From assembly GCF_040412425.1 (NCBI RefSeq), contig NC_089743.1, positions 90,241,971 to 90,305,970 of the forward strand: a stretch of 64,000 bases of DNA, in the 5' to 3' direction. The translations under genes were made by a program, and so were the position numbers. This DNA is from Macrobrachium rosenbergii. Lineage: Eukaryota; Arthropoda; Malacostraca; Decapoda; Palaemonidae. Below, one piece after another: positions 35,357 to 45,424 of the stretch (position 1 is its first letter; the number at the start of each line of letters is the position of its first letter). The notes below the pieces were generated by a model that was not told the DNA's origin, searched no databases, and saw only the letters and a list, made by a program, of their open reading frames with translations.

Positions 35357-35755
35357 CAGAATGTAAAGATATCCGACCAAAGTGTGAGGAGAACAGCAAG
35401 ACCCATGATCAGTGTCTGGTGAAACGGGACGTTAATCAAGCGATATACGACGAAGTCAGTGGAGTTCAGGGCATGCAAGAGCAGGCTGAGAACTTACAGA
35501 AGTGTGGAAGTGATTGGTGGCCACACTCACAAATTGTGTGCATTATAGAAGGAACAAAGTGTGTTACCGAACACATTGTAGAGAAGACTCACTTCCAGTC
35601 CTACGAGTTAAAGGAGATAAAAGTTTGTACATTCTTTCAGCATTTTATTAAAGTCGATCTGTTATGTATGCGATTGAAGCTTCCAGAGCAAAATGAAAAC
35701 TTTTCTGAGATGCTTCAGAAATATAATATCTCTTATTCATCTTTGGGAGTCTCAG
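35357..35755 (+). CDS. Candidate host gene, exon 2
   Basis: Acceptor CAGACAG at 35350-35356, donor GTACAC at 35756. The frame is open throughout (about 133 codons), starting AECKDIRPKCEENSKTHDQC and including KCGSDWWPHSQIVCIIEGTK and KYNISYSSLGVS. The composition is that of an ordinary soluble protein with mixed charged and aromatic residues, no transmembrane segment and seven or more Cys. The start at 35357 was chosen over 35353 because only it joins exon 1 in frame. There is no resemblance to transposase, gag or pol. An unrecognised conserved host protein is the best reading. Confidence 0.7.
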
Positions 35756-35865
35756 GTACACATTTCATGTCTGATCGTGTCCATCAAAGTAATGATATTA
35801 AATCCTCGATAAACAAAATTGGTTGCTTTTAATTGTATTATTAATATTTGTTGTTATTATTGTAG

Positions 35866-36097
35866 TTCAAATCGGTCATTATTTACAAATCTTCATCAAG
35901 AAAGCAAAAAAAAAAAACTCTTTCACCTTCTGGAGGACTTCCATCACGCATTTCAATTGCCATTTGATGTCGTCAATGATTTTCGAAACAGAAGATTTAT
36001 GATTTATGAAGCATTGCAGGGTTTTCACAAACATTGGAGAAGTACTTTTCAAAAGCAAAAATGTTTGGAAGTTCTGCGTAATAATCAACAATGGATA
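35866..36097 (+). CDS. Candidate host gene, exon 3 (one-base break in poly-A)
   Basis: Acceptor TATTATTGTAG at 35855-35865, donor GTTATG at 36098. In phase with exon 2 it reads VQIGHYLQIFIKKAK up to a run of twelve A (35906-35917). Beyond it, a frame one base different reads KLFHLLEDFHHAFQLPFDVV and RNRRFMIYEALQGFHKHWRS and so on to WIG. The two halves join only if the run has one base more, so the break is either a homopolymer error or a real lesion. The second half is rich in aromatic residues and looks helical. Confidence 0.65.
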
Positions 36098-36305
36098 GGT
36101 TATGTCTATCTGTTGGTATACCTGTTTTCCATATGTTTTTTTTTCACATCAGTTAATCGACTTTTAAATCAGTGCTGTCAGGTATTAAGTTGAATAAATG
36201 TATTTGTATGGTTTAATATATTTTAAAATAAAACCAAATGATTCATAAACTGTATATATGTATGGTGCATAATTTGTGAGGAATTATTAATGTTAAACCC
36301 AAACA

Positions 36306-36432
36306 GGCAAACAGAATGCTGATGGTATGCTTAAGGGTATTGTTTTTCAGCATCGTGGTGCAAGTGAAGAGAGTGGCAGATTTAAGCAACTTGTATTTTG
36401 GGGACTCAGAGATTCTATATTAATAATTCACA
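36306..36432 (+). CDS. Candidate host gene, exon 4, cut by the N gap
   Basis: After the acceptor AAACAG at 36300-36305, it joins exon 3 in phase and reads KQNADGMLKGIVFQHRGASE, then SGRFKQLVFWGLRDSILIIH, still open at the gap (36433). Four exons joining in consistent phase with canonical GT/AG sites argue for a real spliced gene. Its continuation on the right of the gap was not recognised. Confidence 0.65.
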
Positions 36433-36932
36433 NNNNNNNNNNNNNNNNNNNNNNNNNNNNNNNNNNNNNNNNNNNNNNNNNNNNNNNNNNNNNNNNNNNN
36501 NNNNNNNNNNNNNNNNNNNNNNNNNNNNNNNNNNNNNNNNNNNNNNNNNNNNNNNNNNNNNNNNNNNNNNNNNNNNNNNNNNNNNNNNNNNNNNNNNNNN
36601 NNNNNNNNNNNNNNNNNNNNNNNNNNNNNNNNNNNNNNNNNNNNNNNNNNNNNNNNNNNNNNNNNNNNNNNNNNNNNNNNNNNNNNNNNNNNNNNNNNNN
36701 NNNNNNNNNNNNNNNNNNNNNNNNNNNNNNNNNNNNNNNNNNNNNNNNNNNNNNNNNNNNNNNNNNNNNNNNNNNNNNNNNNNNNNNNNNNNNNNNNNNN
36801 NNNNNNNNNNNNNNNNNNNNNNNNNNNNNNNNNNNNNNNNNNNNNNNNNNNNNNNNNNNNNNNNNNNNNNNNNNNNNNNNNNNNNNNNNNNNNNNNNNNN
36901 NNNNNNNNNNNNNNNNNNNNNNNNNNNNNNNN
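36433..36932. other. Assembly gap (500 N)
   Basis: Exactly 500 undetermined bases, immediately after the fourth visible exon of the candidate gene. Confidence 0.99.
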
Positions 36933-37544
36933 CGACGTCTTCATTATAGAAGACGCTCGCTCTGGGGTAGTAACTCCAGCATTCCTGAAAGCTTTTTCTC
37001 TGGTATATTTAGCAATATTTATACCTAGAAATTCGTGTTAGTATGGAATTTCGCCGGGTGACACAGGGCCTCCCTCAGAAATAGATTTTTCCTTTGTCAA
37101 AATCCCTTTTTCAACGATAGAATAATATCCTCCTCATGTAAATATATCAAAATAGTGCATATCATCAATTTCACCAAAGACTTATGACCCTCCAAGATCT
37201 CTTCAAAATTTCTGCCTATCCCATTCCCTCTTCTTCATCTCCTCTTCCTGGAAATTAACTCTAGACAGCAGTAGCAAATTGCACTGCACTTATTAAAAAC
37301 AGTAACCTTGATTTCAATCACTTCATGCATAAGTTGTTAACATTAAGCCAGGTCAAAATATCATGAAACAAACATGTCATTTGTTTTAGAAACCTTTAAC
37401 TACTGTATAATTCTGCCTTTGACCACCAAAGGGTTATAGTATAGCTACAAAGGGAATTTCAACTGGGGGTGCCTGAGCCCCTCCTGGCCACGCATAGCGA
37501 TGCCACTGCCCCCTTGGCCAGGTCAGGGCACATCATCCTAAGCT
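36933..37544. other. No gene seen; repeat-like sequence
   Basis: A small inverted pair, GACGTCTTC and GAAGACGCTC, lies at 36934-36958. The segment 37455-37515 (GCCCCTCCTGGCCACGCATA, then GCGATGCCACTGCCCCC) looks like a dispersed repeat. No coding exon was recognised. Confidence 0.35.
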
Positions 37545-37649
37545 AGGTTAGGTAGGTAAGATCTGGTTAGGTCAGGACCTGGCATTATAGGAAAGGTTAA
37601 TATGTTTATGTATGACATTCATTTTTGTACAACAGGTTAGGTTAGGTTA
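37545..37649. repeat. TTAGG-like block, left part
   Basis: GGTTAGGT-type units, ending with three GGTTA units at 37635-37650, directly abut a transposon terminus. TTAGG is the arthropod telomere repeat; here it is interstitial and degenerate. Confidence 0.75.
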
Positions 37650-38495
37650 GGGTCTGTTCAAAAATTACATAACACTGTTTTGGGTAATTTTTTACCCCCT
37701 CCCTGCCTTGTCACGCCTCATAATACATGTCCGGTACCCTCCCACCCTTTAAAAATTATGTAACATAAGCTAGTAACCCTCCCCCCAAATTAGTATATTT
37801 CCTTTTTTTAATGCAATAATATATTGAAGTCTAGCCTAATACCTGGAAATTATCACCTTTAGGTTTTTCTTAATACTTTGTTATGATATTAAAGAATGAC
37901 AGATAAATTTGAAATGAAAATATTCTTTTATGCCATTTGCTTAATTTCCTAAGTAATTTAATTGTTAACTCAGAGCAGTCACCTTTGTAGCCAATAAGAT
38001 GCCAGTTTTTAGTTTGTGATATTATTTGTTATCATAATACACAAAGCAGACTATGCCAAAGTTTAGAAGAGGATTCATTTAACCGTGTGATATTTTTCTA
38101 AGCCTTTTTCGAGTGAATATCGGAACTCGAAAAGGGATGAGTTTGTGATATTATTCTATGTCATGTAATACATATAGCAGAAAATGTTGAAGTACAAACA
38201 TGAGTTGAGATTGTGTTATTTTTTAAACATATGGTTATGCAAAAAAAAAAAAAAAAAAAATTAAATACCTTATTCTCAATATTACTAAAATATAATAAAA
38301 GTCTATTGGAGAATCTTTACTCTCTCTCTTTTGTCCTTCTACATTTACATCTTTTCACAAAAAACCAAATGAAAAAAACTTGAAAATGTCATGTAACTTA
38401 TGGCTGCACCCCCTCCCCCTACTGTCACACTCATAACACTTCACCATATCCCCTCCCCTCCCCCAACAGGTGTTAAATAATTTTTGAACGGTCCC
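37650..38495. mobile_element. TIR transposon (non-autonomous), 846 bp
   Basis: The left end GGGTCTGTTCAAAAATTACA (continuing TAACAC) and the right end, in reverse complement GGGACCGTTCAAAAATTATT (continuing TAACAC), form TIRs of about 26 bp with few mismatches. The flanks show TTA on both sides. C-rich subterminal blocks with GTCACRC followed by CATAA appear near both ends in direct rather than inverted orientation. There is no transposase frame. I cannot place it in a superfamily. Confidence 0.78.
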
Positions 38496-38560
38496 TTAAG
38501 TTAAGCTAGGTTGGGTCAGGTTGTAGGTTATGTTAGGTTAGGTTAAGTTAGGTTACTCTT
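38496..38560. repeat. TTAGG-like block, right part
   Basis: GTTAGGTTAGGTTAAGTTAGG at its end. The block continues the one at 37545-37649 on the other side of the transposon. Confidence 0.75.
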
Positions 38561-39111
38561 TTCATGTGACCTTATTACCAGCCACCATGAATTATTGAGA
38601 CTTTTTTTACCTGGATTCGTTTCCATGACCTACAGTCAAAGAATGATAATTTCTCTCTCTCTCTCTCTCTCATAGGTTTAATATCAATTTCCTTCTTTAA
38701 CCCCATCCACATATAATAGTCCTATTTCATAGACATGAAAATAAACCATACATTGACCAACATTTAACCCTTGCCTTACTCACAACCAACACATAGGCCA
38801 CCTTCCAATTGTAACCAGCCAGACATGGTTTTCTTGAATTTGGAATTGAATGAATATTTTATTCGTTCTCCTTAATAGATAAAAGTATCCATATAAGTGT
38901 ATAGTTGATCCGGTTATCCAAAATGGTATATGTAAAATATAAACCAAACTATGGATGCAAAACGCTACAGATACCTGAATCAACAGTAGGACTATTATAC
39001 ACATGTAGATACCGGCTTGGTACATCGTCTTCTTTCAGGTTCCTTGCATTTTTAGGGCAGTATTCAAGTCTCCTCGCTGCTGGGAGAAAGGGAGCTGGGG
39101 ATTTGGTATGA
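38561..39111. other. No gene seen
   Basis: Short (CT)n at 38652-38670. No coding exon recognised. Confidence 0.4.
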
Positions 39112-39275
39112 TACATATACACATGTGCTACCGGGGTCTAAGCGATGTCAGGCAGGGCAGCTGATCAAGGCTACGGCCTACCCCAACGCCAAATCAAAGT
39201 CCTTCAAAAGAAGGCATCGTGCTTACCCCATGTGAAAAAATGGGAAAAAGCATGTTAAACGAAGAAGAAGAAGAA
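39112..39275 (+). repeat. SINE-like retroposon with (GAA)n tail
   Basis: The unit GCTACCGGGGTCTAAGCGAT to AAAAGCATGTTAAACG ends in GAAGAAGAAGAAGAA. The compact GC-rich body with a short-repeat 3' tail is typical of SINEs, and I recall similar sequences as abundant in decapods. There is one copy in this window. Confidence 0.55.
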
Positions 39276-39929
39276 TTTAAGTAAGTCAGGTAAGACTGAG
39301 GTTTTTTGCAAATTCATTGGGTTGGAAATGAATGTACCCCTCCGTTATGGCATTTAAAATCACTTCTGTATAGCCTATGTTCACCCACTTTCTCCATGTT
39401 TCTGAATCTTTGGGGAAGCGGGAGATGCTGATCTTCTCACCAACCATAAATAGCGGACAACAACATGGCAGTCACGTAACGAAGCCTGAAAACATCAATA
39501 CTTGTCACAAAAACACCCGTTAATTGCAAGACCGACGAGGACACAGGATTGCCATCATAAAGCCTCAATCAGTGGAGGGGCTATCTCCCTGCTGCGCGTT
39601 GGATCTCGGGCGGCCATATTGAAAGGTCTCGGTCCAGCTCATAGTACTATACTTGATTACTATTATTATATTTATTATTATCATTTTTATTTTTTACTAT
39701 TATTGTTATCTTATTACTATTAATATTCTTTTTACTATTGTTATTATTATTATTACTGTTGCTGTTATTATTATCACTTGACCCAATTTCACAGAGAAAA
39801 ATTACCTTACAAAATTAGGTTGGCCTAAGCACTCCAACCATTGTGGTCAAGGCCTAAGCATCCACTCTTGGATCTAAGCAGTTTTTAGCACAAATGGTTC
39901 CTGTAAATTACAGGACTTTCTTTGCATGC
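39276..39929. other. No gene; (TTA)n-rich tract
   Basis: Positions 39655-39775 are a degenerate (TAT/TTA)n tract. The rest shows no feature. Confidence 0.45.
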
Positions 39930-40260
39930 AGTCACTAAACACTAACTAAACAGCGCTGCACAATCACTAAACACTAATATTCACAATACACTTACACTCG
40001 CTAAGCACTCACACTTACTATACATTCACTCACTAAGCACACACTTAATATAGGCTACACTCACACTCAATAACACTAAACACTCACTGAATATTCAACA
40101 TTCACCAGGCACTCACTATAAACTAAACGCTCACTAAACACTCATAAAACACTAAACGCTCACTAAATACCCACTGTACCCCAAACACTCAGTAAACATT
40201 CACTTAATCCTAAACAGTCATTAAAATATTAAACACTCACTACGCATTCACCGGTATTAT
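39930..40260. repeat. Degenerate minisatellite of CACTCACTAAACACT type
   Basis: CACTAAACAC, CACTCACTAAGC and CACTAAACGC words recur about every 12-25 bp for more than 300 bp, with no fixed period. Confidence 0.8.
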
Positions 40261-40309
40261 TTTACAATAGTTCCAACTCATTCTATAATAATTATAGTAT
40301 TATAGATGC

Positions 40310-40430
40310 ATTTTGCATAAAAAATAATTAAACTTTGTCTCTGAACACTTTTTTGGGGAAATTCACCATATTCGAGATATGAATGTTTATATAATTCCCA
40401 TCCTCGAAAAAAAATTCTAAGTGTTTTGTT
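40310..40430 (+). mobile_element. Decayed third copy of the 40.7-kb MITE
   Basis: AACTTTGTCTCTGAACACTT, then ATTCACCATAT-CGAGATAT and CATCCTCGAAA match 40807-40893 with moderate divergence. Termini are not found. Confidence 0.75.
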
Positions 40431-40674
40431 TACTTTAACACGGACACAGTTTGTGCTCTGATGCGAATTTGTTTTTGTTTAGAACTGCACTGTGGTTCTG
40501 ATGCGAATTTTTCCCCCCTTAAAATTGCATTGTGGGTAGTTACATGTTGTCTAGGAGTCACGTGACCTTGTGAAAATCTTACAGGTGTCAGACATTTTCG
40601 CTTGTCATTTGGTTGAAGTCTGGCATAGTGTGAGGTTATGTCCAGTCTGTGTTCATCTTATTTTCGCTTAATTC

Positions 40675-41366
40675 ATGATTTCTTTGAAAATGAAACACGA
40701 TGCATTGATTTTTAAAGACAACATGGAGTGTTACCTGGGTCAATGTCCAGAACAACTCCGCGGTGAGATATAAGAAAATAGGTCACGCTATATTTTCACT
40801 ATATAAAATAATAAAACTTTGTCTCTGAACACTTTTTGAGGAGATTCACCATATCCGAGATATTAATGATTATCTAATCGGCATCCTCGAAATCTTACTG
40901 GAGTTAGTTCGAAAATGAGGTTTTTTACTGTAATGTTTCTCAGAAAGAGTGTAATGTTTCTCAGAAAAACTAGTTCCCCATCGAATGATTTTCGATTTTT
41001 GACTTATAAGGTTAGACAATACCTGTCCCCCAACCCCCTCCAAGGCTAATATGGCAAAATTGTGGGTGTTTCCTCATCATAAGAAGTGGCCTAAAACGCT
41101 TTAAATATGAAAAATATTACATTTTACTTTTAATTTTGGTACTTTATGCATGCGGAGTTGTTCTGGACATTAACCGTTACCTGCAGCAGTACAGTTCAGT
41201 TTTACACCAATTTTTACTTGAAGCTGCTAAATTATGTCCACCTTTAAGTGACATTCAGCCAACATCACCACCTAGGGAATCATTTTCTGATGACGACGAC
41301 AATGATGAGCCACAACCATCGTGTTGTGGATATAACCCATCAAAACGTTTGTGTTCATCCAAGTAA
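40675..41366 (+). pseudogene. Unknown ORF interrupted by a MITE
   Basis: An ATG at 40675 opens 21 codons (through CTG at 40735-40737). They stop making sense at the MITE boundary (40738). Skipping the element and its duplicated 8 bp, the same frame resumes at 41184 and stays open for 60 more codons to TAA at 41364. It includes LHQFLLEAAKLCPPLSDIQP and the acidic SFSDDDDNDE, and ends in a Cys-rich basic tail. A TAA lies three bases before the ATG, so the ATG is either a true start or near an exon boundary. Frame preservation across the insertion site suggests that coding sequence was hit. The product is not recognised; it could belong to an older transposon. Confidence 0.45.
40738..41175 (+). 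mobile_element. TIR MITE, copy L (438 bp) with 8-bp target duplication
   Basis: It begins GGTCAATGTCCAGAACAACT (continuing CCGC) and ends in its complement, GCGGAGTTGTTCTGGACATT (continuing AACC). It is flanked by perfect GTTACCTG at 40730-40737 and 41176-41183. An 8-bp duplication is seen with hAT, P, Merlin and some MULE elements, so the superfamily is undetermined. There is no coding capacity. The interior shares ACTTATAAGG, then CCCCC-rich sequence and GGCAAAATTGT with the foldback element at 10807-11225. Confidence 0.9.
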
Positions 41367-41487
41367 GGTAAATTTACAATTGTTTTTAAAATAATATTGT
41401 AACATGATTTACCTTCTGTAATCCCTGTACTGGCGCGCAGCGCAACATTACCTCCTGCCAGTATATACGTGCCTGCCAAGAATCCTT
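41176..41487. other. Segment between the two MITE copies
   Basis: Holds the second part of the interrupted ORF (41184-41366) and then about 110 bp without recognised features. Confidence 0.6.
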
Positions 41488-41904
41488 GGTGAATGTCCAG
41501 AAGAACTCCGCATGCATAAAGTACCAAAATTAAAAGTAAAATGTAATATTTTTCATATTTAAAGCGTTTTAGGCCACTTCTTATGATGAGGAAACACCCA
41601 CAATTTTGCCATATTAGCTATGGAGGGGGTTGGGGGACAGGTATTTCTAACCTTACAAGTCAAAAATCGAAAATCATTCGACGGGGAACTAGTTTTTCTG
41701 AGAAACATTACAGTAAAAAACTTCATTTTCGAAGTAACTCCAGTAAGATTTCGAGGATGCCGATTAGATAATCATTAATATCTCGGATATGGTGAATCTC
41801 CTCAAAAAGTGTTCAGAGACAAAGTTTTATTATTTTATACTGTGAAAATTATAGTGTGACCTATTTTCTTATATCTCACCGCGGAGTTGTTCTGGACATT
41901 GACC
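41488..41904 (-). mobile_element. TIR MITE, copy R (417 bp), opposite orientation
   Basis: It starts GGTGAATGTCCAGAAGAACT and ends GGAGTTGTTCTGGACATTGA followed by CC. It is flanked by GAATCCTT (41480-41487) and GGATCCTT (41905-41912), an 8-bp duplication with one change. It is close to the reverse complement of copy L over its length. Its own target duplication shows it inserted independently. Confidence 0.88.
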
Positions 41905-41912
41905 GGATCCTT

Positions 41913-42584
41913 ATAAATGCGGATGAGGCGCGAAGCGCCATTCCGCCGCCCCCTTGCGGTTAAGGGATGTTAGGCTACATTACACTAGCCTACGTTGCCT
42001 GACTATGGTATGCTATGATTTACCTAATTTTATTCATTAATTCAAATGCTGTTTTGCGTCCATGGTGATTTACCCCACCCAAGACCCCCCCATTCCCAAA
42101 GGGTCCCTAACCTTGTTGGATGTAGTAGAGGCGTATAGGCTAGTAACTCGAGAACAACTCATTTCCCCCCACGTATTACTATCACAACCATTCAGAACAC
42201 ATTGAAACACACATGAAAATACATAATTACTTTAGAAAAATGGACAGGACAGATTCCGTGAGAAAAAAACTCGATACTCGGCCAGCGTACAGGGTAGGGA
42301 TCGGTAGGAAGGACAAGCCGGTTAGGCGTCGATTGTCCGGCTGGAATGGAGGTGCAGAGCTCTCTCTCTCTCTCTCATTCTTTATCGAGGTTCGTGGAGG
42401 ATTTTCAACGTCAGCAATTGTGAATAATTCTTTAAACTGGAAGCTAATCGATAATTATTCCTCTTTGATATAATATAACGCTCACGAATGGCGAGGAACG
42501 CGAAGCTTTTCTTGTAACGGAGTTGTCTAGTTCCCGTCACTAATAATTCTCTTACGATACTGAAGCTTCGCTTGAGCCGGCAGA
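41913..42584. other. Intergenic, no gene seen
   Basis: Short (CT)n at 42360-42377. No coding exon recognised. Confidence 0.4.
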
Positions 42585-43390
42585 GTTGCCAACTCAAATT
42601 TTCAAATGTCGCTAGGCTCCCCCCTCAATTCAAATTCAAAACATTTATTGACGCAAAATTACATTAGAATGTCGCTAAATTCTTATCAAATGTCGCTAGA
42701 CAAGATGATCTCTCCCTTCCGTTCCCATCTTATTTTTTTTCTCATTATTATAGACAACTGCAGCCTATAATAATCGCATAACAAAATTAAATATCAAGTA
42801 CTCTGCCTCAATATGTTAATATAATAACTTTTTTTTACGTTTGAAATTCACTGTACTGGTATAGAGATGTGATACTGCTAAATATGTAAAATGCAGCGTG
42901 AACATTTATTATTTTCCGAAAAAAGCATTTCATTATATATGATATTGATGTGTGTGTGTGTGTGTGTGGAGAGAGACACACACACATATATACTGTATAT
43001 ATATACATGCACCGTATTTGTGTATGTATATTATAATAAATAAAGTTGGAACTCATATACTGAGTGACGCCGTGCGGCCCGAGCGGGCTGTGAATGAAGT
43101 GAGAATTGCTTGCCAAACGACAGGTATTTGACATGTTCAAAACGTAACTGTTCTCGCCATACAGAATGAAACTAAGATTCATGTGTGTGATGAAATCTAT
43201 GCAATTTTATATTTATTTTTATCAAAACATCTAACAAATACAAAACTCTCTAGAATTGTCGCTAGATATTTCTAAATATCTCTGGATTTTTGCTATGTCG
43301 CTAACTGCTGAAGAAAGTCGCTAGTTAGAAACTAATATCTCTAGATCTAGCGACAAAGTCGCTAATGAGCGCACTGCCCAGAAGGTGGCT
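42585..43390. repeat. Element rich in TGTCGCTA words, possibly hAT-like
   Basis: GTCGCTA-type words occur in two clusters (42606-42700 and 43256-43365) near the two ends. The ends read CAGAGTTGCCAACTC and, at the far side, GAGCGCACTG, loosely the CAGNG...CNCTG form of hAT termini. No target duplication is visible and there is no transposase. The centre holds a TG/CA/TA microsatellite (42950-43030). Confidence 0.4.
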
Positions 43391-43829
43391 GGTCAGATGT
43401 ATATACACCGATAGTTGATTTCATGACGTGGTCTGGGTACTCCGTGGCACGTTGAGACATTGCCCTACGATGGTATGTTCAAATGGACCAGTCCTGATGT
43501 TACCATGGCACATCGATTGCACGCATCGACGATATATTCCGGGTTCCAGTTAGTTGGTAAAGCACTGGAGCTTCTTGGTGCCACTGAGACTGTGCCTCGC
43601 ATTGGTAACCACCAGGCTAAGGGAGTATTAGATAAGAGAGAGAGAGAGAATGCTATGTTATAAATTCGGTCTGACCATCAACATCACCAGTATGGTTTGT
43701 CATTTCCATAAAACCTCATCTCCTTGGCTAACTCTCGAATTCATTCTCACAGATTTTGTGTATGTATCTTCCGTTCTACTTTTGTATATACTCATAAACA
43801 CACACACGTACGCTACACATATTATATAT

Positions 43830-43882
<53 letters not shown>

Positions 43883-44049
43883 CATACATACACATATATG
43901 TATGCACGTAGTGCGTGACGGAATACGACTGGTTGTATCAAAATGTCAAACGTATGTATATATTTTTCTACTTAGTATTCTTAGCCTCTTTATTTTGTGC
44001 ATTTTTTGAATGCGTACCTTATCTGAGAGCCCAATATTCCCAAGGGAAG
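43391..44049. other. No gene; (TA)n microsatellite
   Basis: (TA)n at 43827-43878, flanked by (CA)n and (CATA)n bits. No coding exon recognised. Confidence 0.6.
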
Positions 44050-44055
44050 AATATG

Positions 44056-44212
44056 GTGAACATTCTCCTTGGAAGTGCATAGTCTCGATTCCACGTCAAC
44101 GAGAACTGAATTCCAAGGCCATTCTTTGGCAGTTGAATGGTATGGAATGGTAAAGCGCTGGAAGTTGCCTCTCGCAAAGCTGGAATCGAGACACTTCTCC
44201 AAAGAGAATTTA
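44056..44212. mobile_element. Small inverted-repeat element
   Basis: The left arm ATTCTCCTTGGAAGTGCATA (continuing GTCTCGATTCCA) pairs with the right arm TGGAATCGAGAC, then ACTTCTCCAAAGAGAAT, with a four-base gap. The interior is about 85 bp. It is likely a short foldback or MITE. Confidence 0.6.
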
Positions 44213-44769
44213 CTTCAAATTTTTATTTTCGGATGTAGGACCTCAGGTAAGGGGAAAACCAGCACGAGATGAAAAACGAAAACTAAAACATGCTTTGGAA
44301 TTCCCTCAGGAACTAAGAGAGAGAGAGAGCAACTCGTAACTGAGTTAGTACGTTGTAAGAGAAATTTACAGGAAAACTCACAAGGATAATAAGATTAATA
44401 ACGTTTTGAATGCCTCTGCGCTTTCCGGCACTCTCCAAGGGCCGAAAGGAGGAGAGGATGAGAGAGAGAGAGAGAGGGACGGGGGGGAGAGAGACAAAAT
44501 ATGTTCTACCAGCCACAGCACATTCTTGAGAGGATGTCCATTCTTCCCGGGAATCAGATAAGCGTATCTAATGACAACAACAACATTTTGAATTTCGTTA
44601 TATCTTTCCCTTCGGGTCTCCGTTACGCTCCTGAACACAGACACAGACACACACTTCTTTCGGTGTCGAGTAGGCGAGGTTTGGACCTCCTCCAGAAAGA
44701 GCTGCGTCATGCCGGAGCAAGTGGCTCGGCTAGACCCGCCCCAGAGCAGAGTGGGGCTGATTGAGTAGC
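44213..44769. other. No gene seen
   Basis: (GA)n tracts at 44317-44330 and 44459-44476. A 110-codon antisense open stretch across them is a by-product of the repeat. Confidence 0.4.
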
Positions 44770-44814
44770 CATTCTCAATCTGCCTTGTGTGTGTCAGCTC
44801 TTCAAATTATGGTT

Positions 44815-45045
44815 TACTTTGGGGGTTAGTGTTTTTAAACATTCTGCTAATTCTGAGGGTCATCTTTTCAGGCGTGGTTTATTGAGTTAAATTTTCAGTT
44901 CGTGGTTAATTTTATGATTAAATTTTCAAAAATGGTTTGTTTTGTAGACCAACTTTTCGAAATAGCTCATTTTGTTAGTGGCCTTTTCAAGCCAGGCCTC
45001 TAAAAAGAACAGTTTATTTTGAGGATCAGCTCTGATACTTTTAGA
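44815..45045. repeat. Degenerate minisatellite, unit about 45 bp
   Basis: A pattern of GGTT(T/A)ATTTTG, spacer and (A/G)(A/T)CTTTTCA recurs about five times with heavy divergence. Confidence 0.55.
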
Positions 45046-45148
45046 AACATTAATGAAAGGAAGACTATGAAACTGCTATATGAGAATATCTGCAGAAGCA
45101 TTAGAATGAATGAAACGACCTAAATTCCAGGAGGCATTAGTAAAAAGT

Positions 45149-45150
<2 letters not shown>

Positions 45151-45235
<85 letters not shown>

Positions 45236-45238
45236 ATA
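45151..45238. repeat. (TA)n-(TG)n compound microsatellite
   Basis: About 27 TA units pass directly into about 12 TG units, as at 17571-17650. Confidence 0.95.
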
Positions 45239-45241
45239 TAC

Positions 45242-45408
45242 TGACTACAGCCCACGGTAGCTAGCTGAACGCCAAATACATGCTACCATTACTTGCTTAA
45301 GCCAACGGAGCCGCATCTGCTTCATTGATCCGTATCCAGGGTGGTTCCTCCTGCCCCAAGGATCGAATCCGGGATTCAAAGCTTGGCAAGCGCCATTGTA
45401 ATAAATGG
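45242..45408 (-). repeat. Possible tRNA-derived SINE
   Basis: On -, TGGCGCTTGCCAAGC is followed by GAATCCCGGATTCGATCC, the latter a good B-box. An A-box-like stretch is less clear. There is one copy only. Confidence 0.35.
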
Positions 45409-45424
45409 AGAGAGAGAGAGAGAA

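Noticed and set aside
36327..37028. Open frames spanning the N gap
   Set aside because: Continuity is created by undetermined bases; only the part before 36433 is used, as exon 4.
37620..38560. True telomere
   Set aside because: TTAGG-like units are few, degenerate and flanked by ordinary sequence; interstitial only.
43500..43620. tRNA-like segment GTTGGTAAAGCACTGGAGC
   Set aside because: Cannot be folded into a cloverleaf and has no B-box; chance A-box resemblance.
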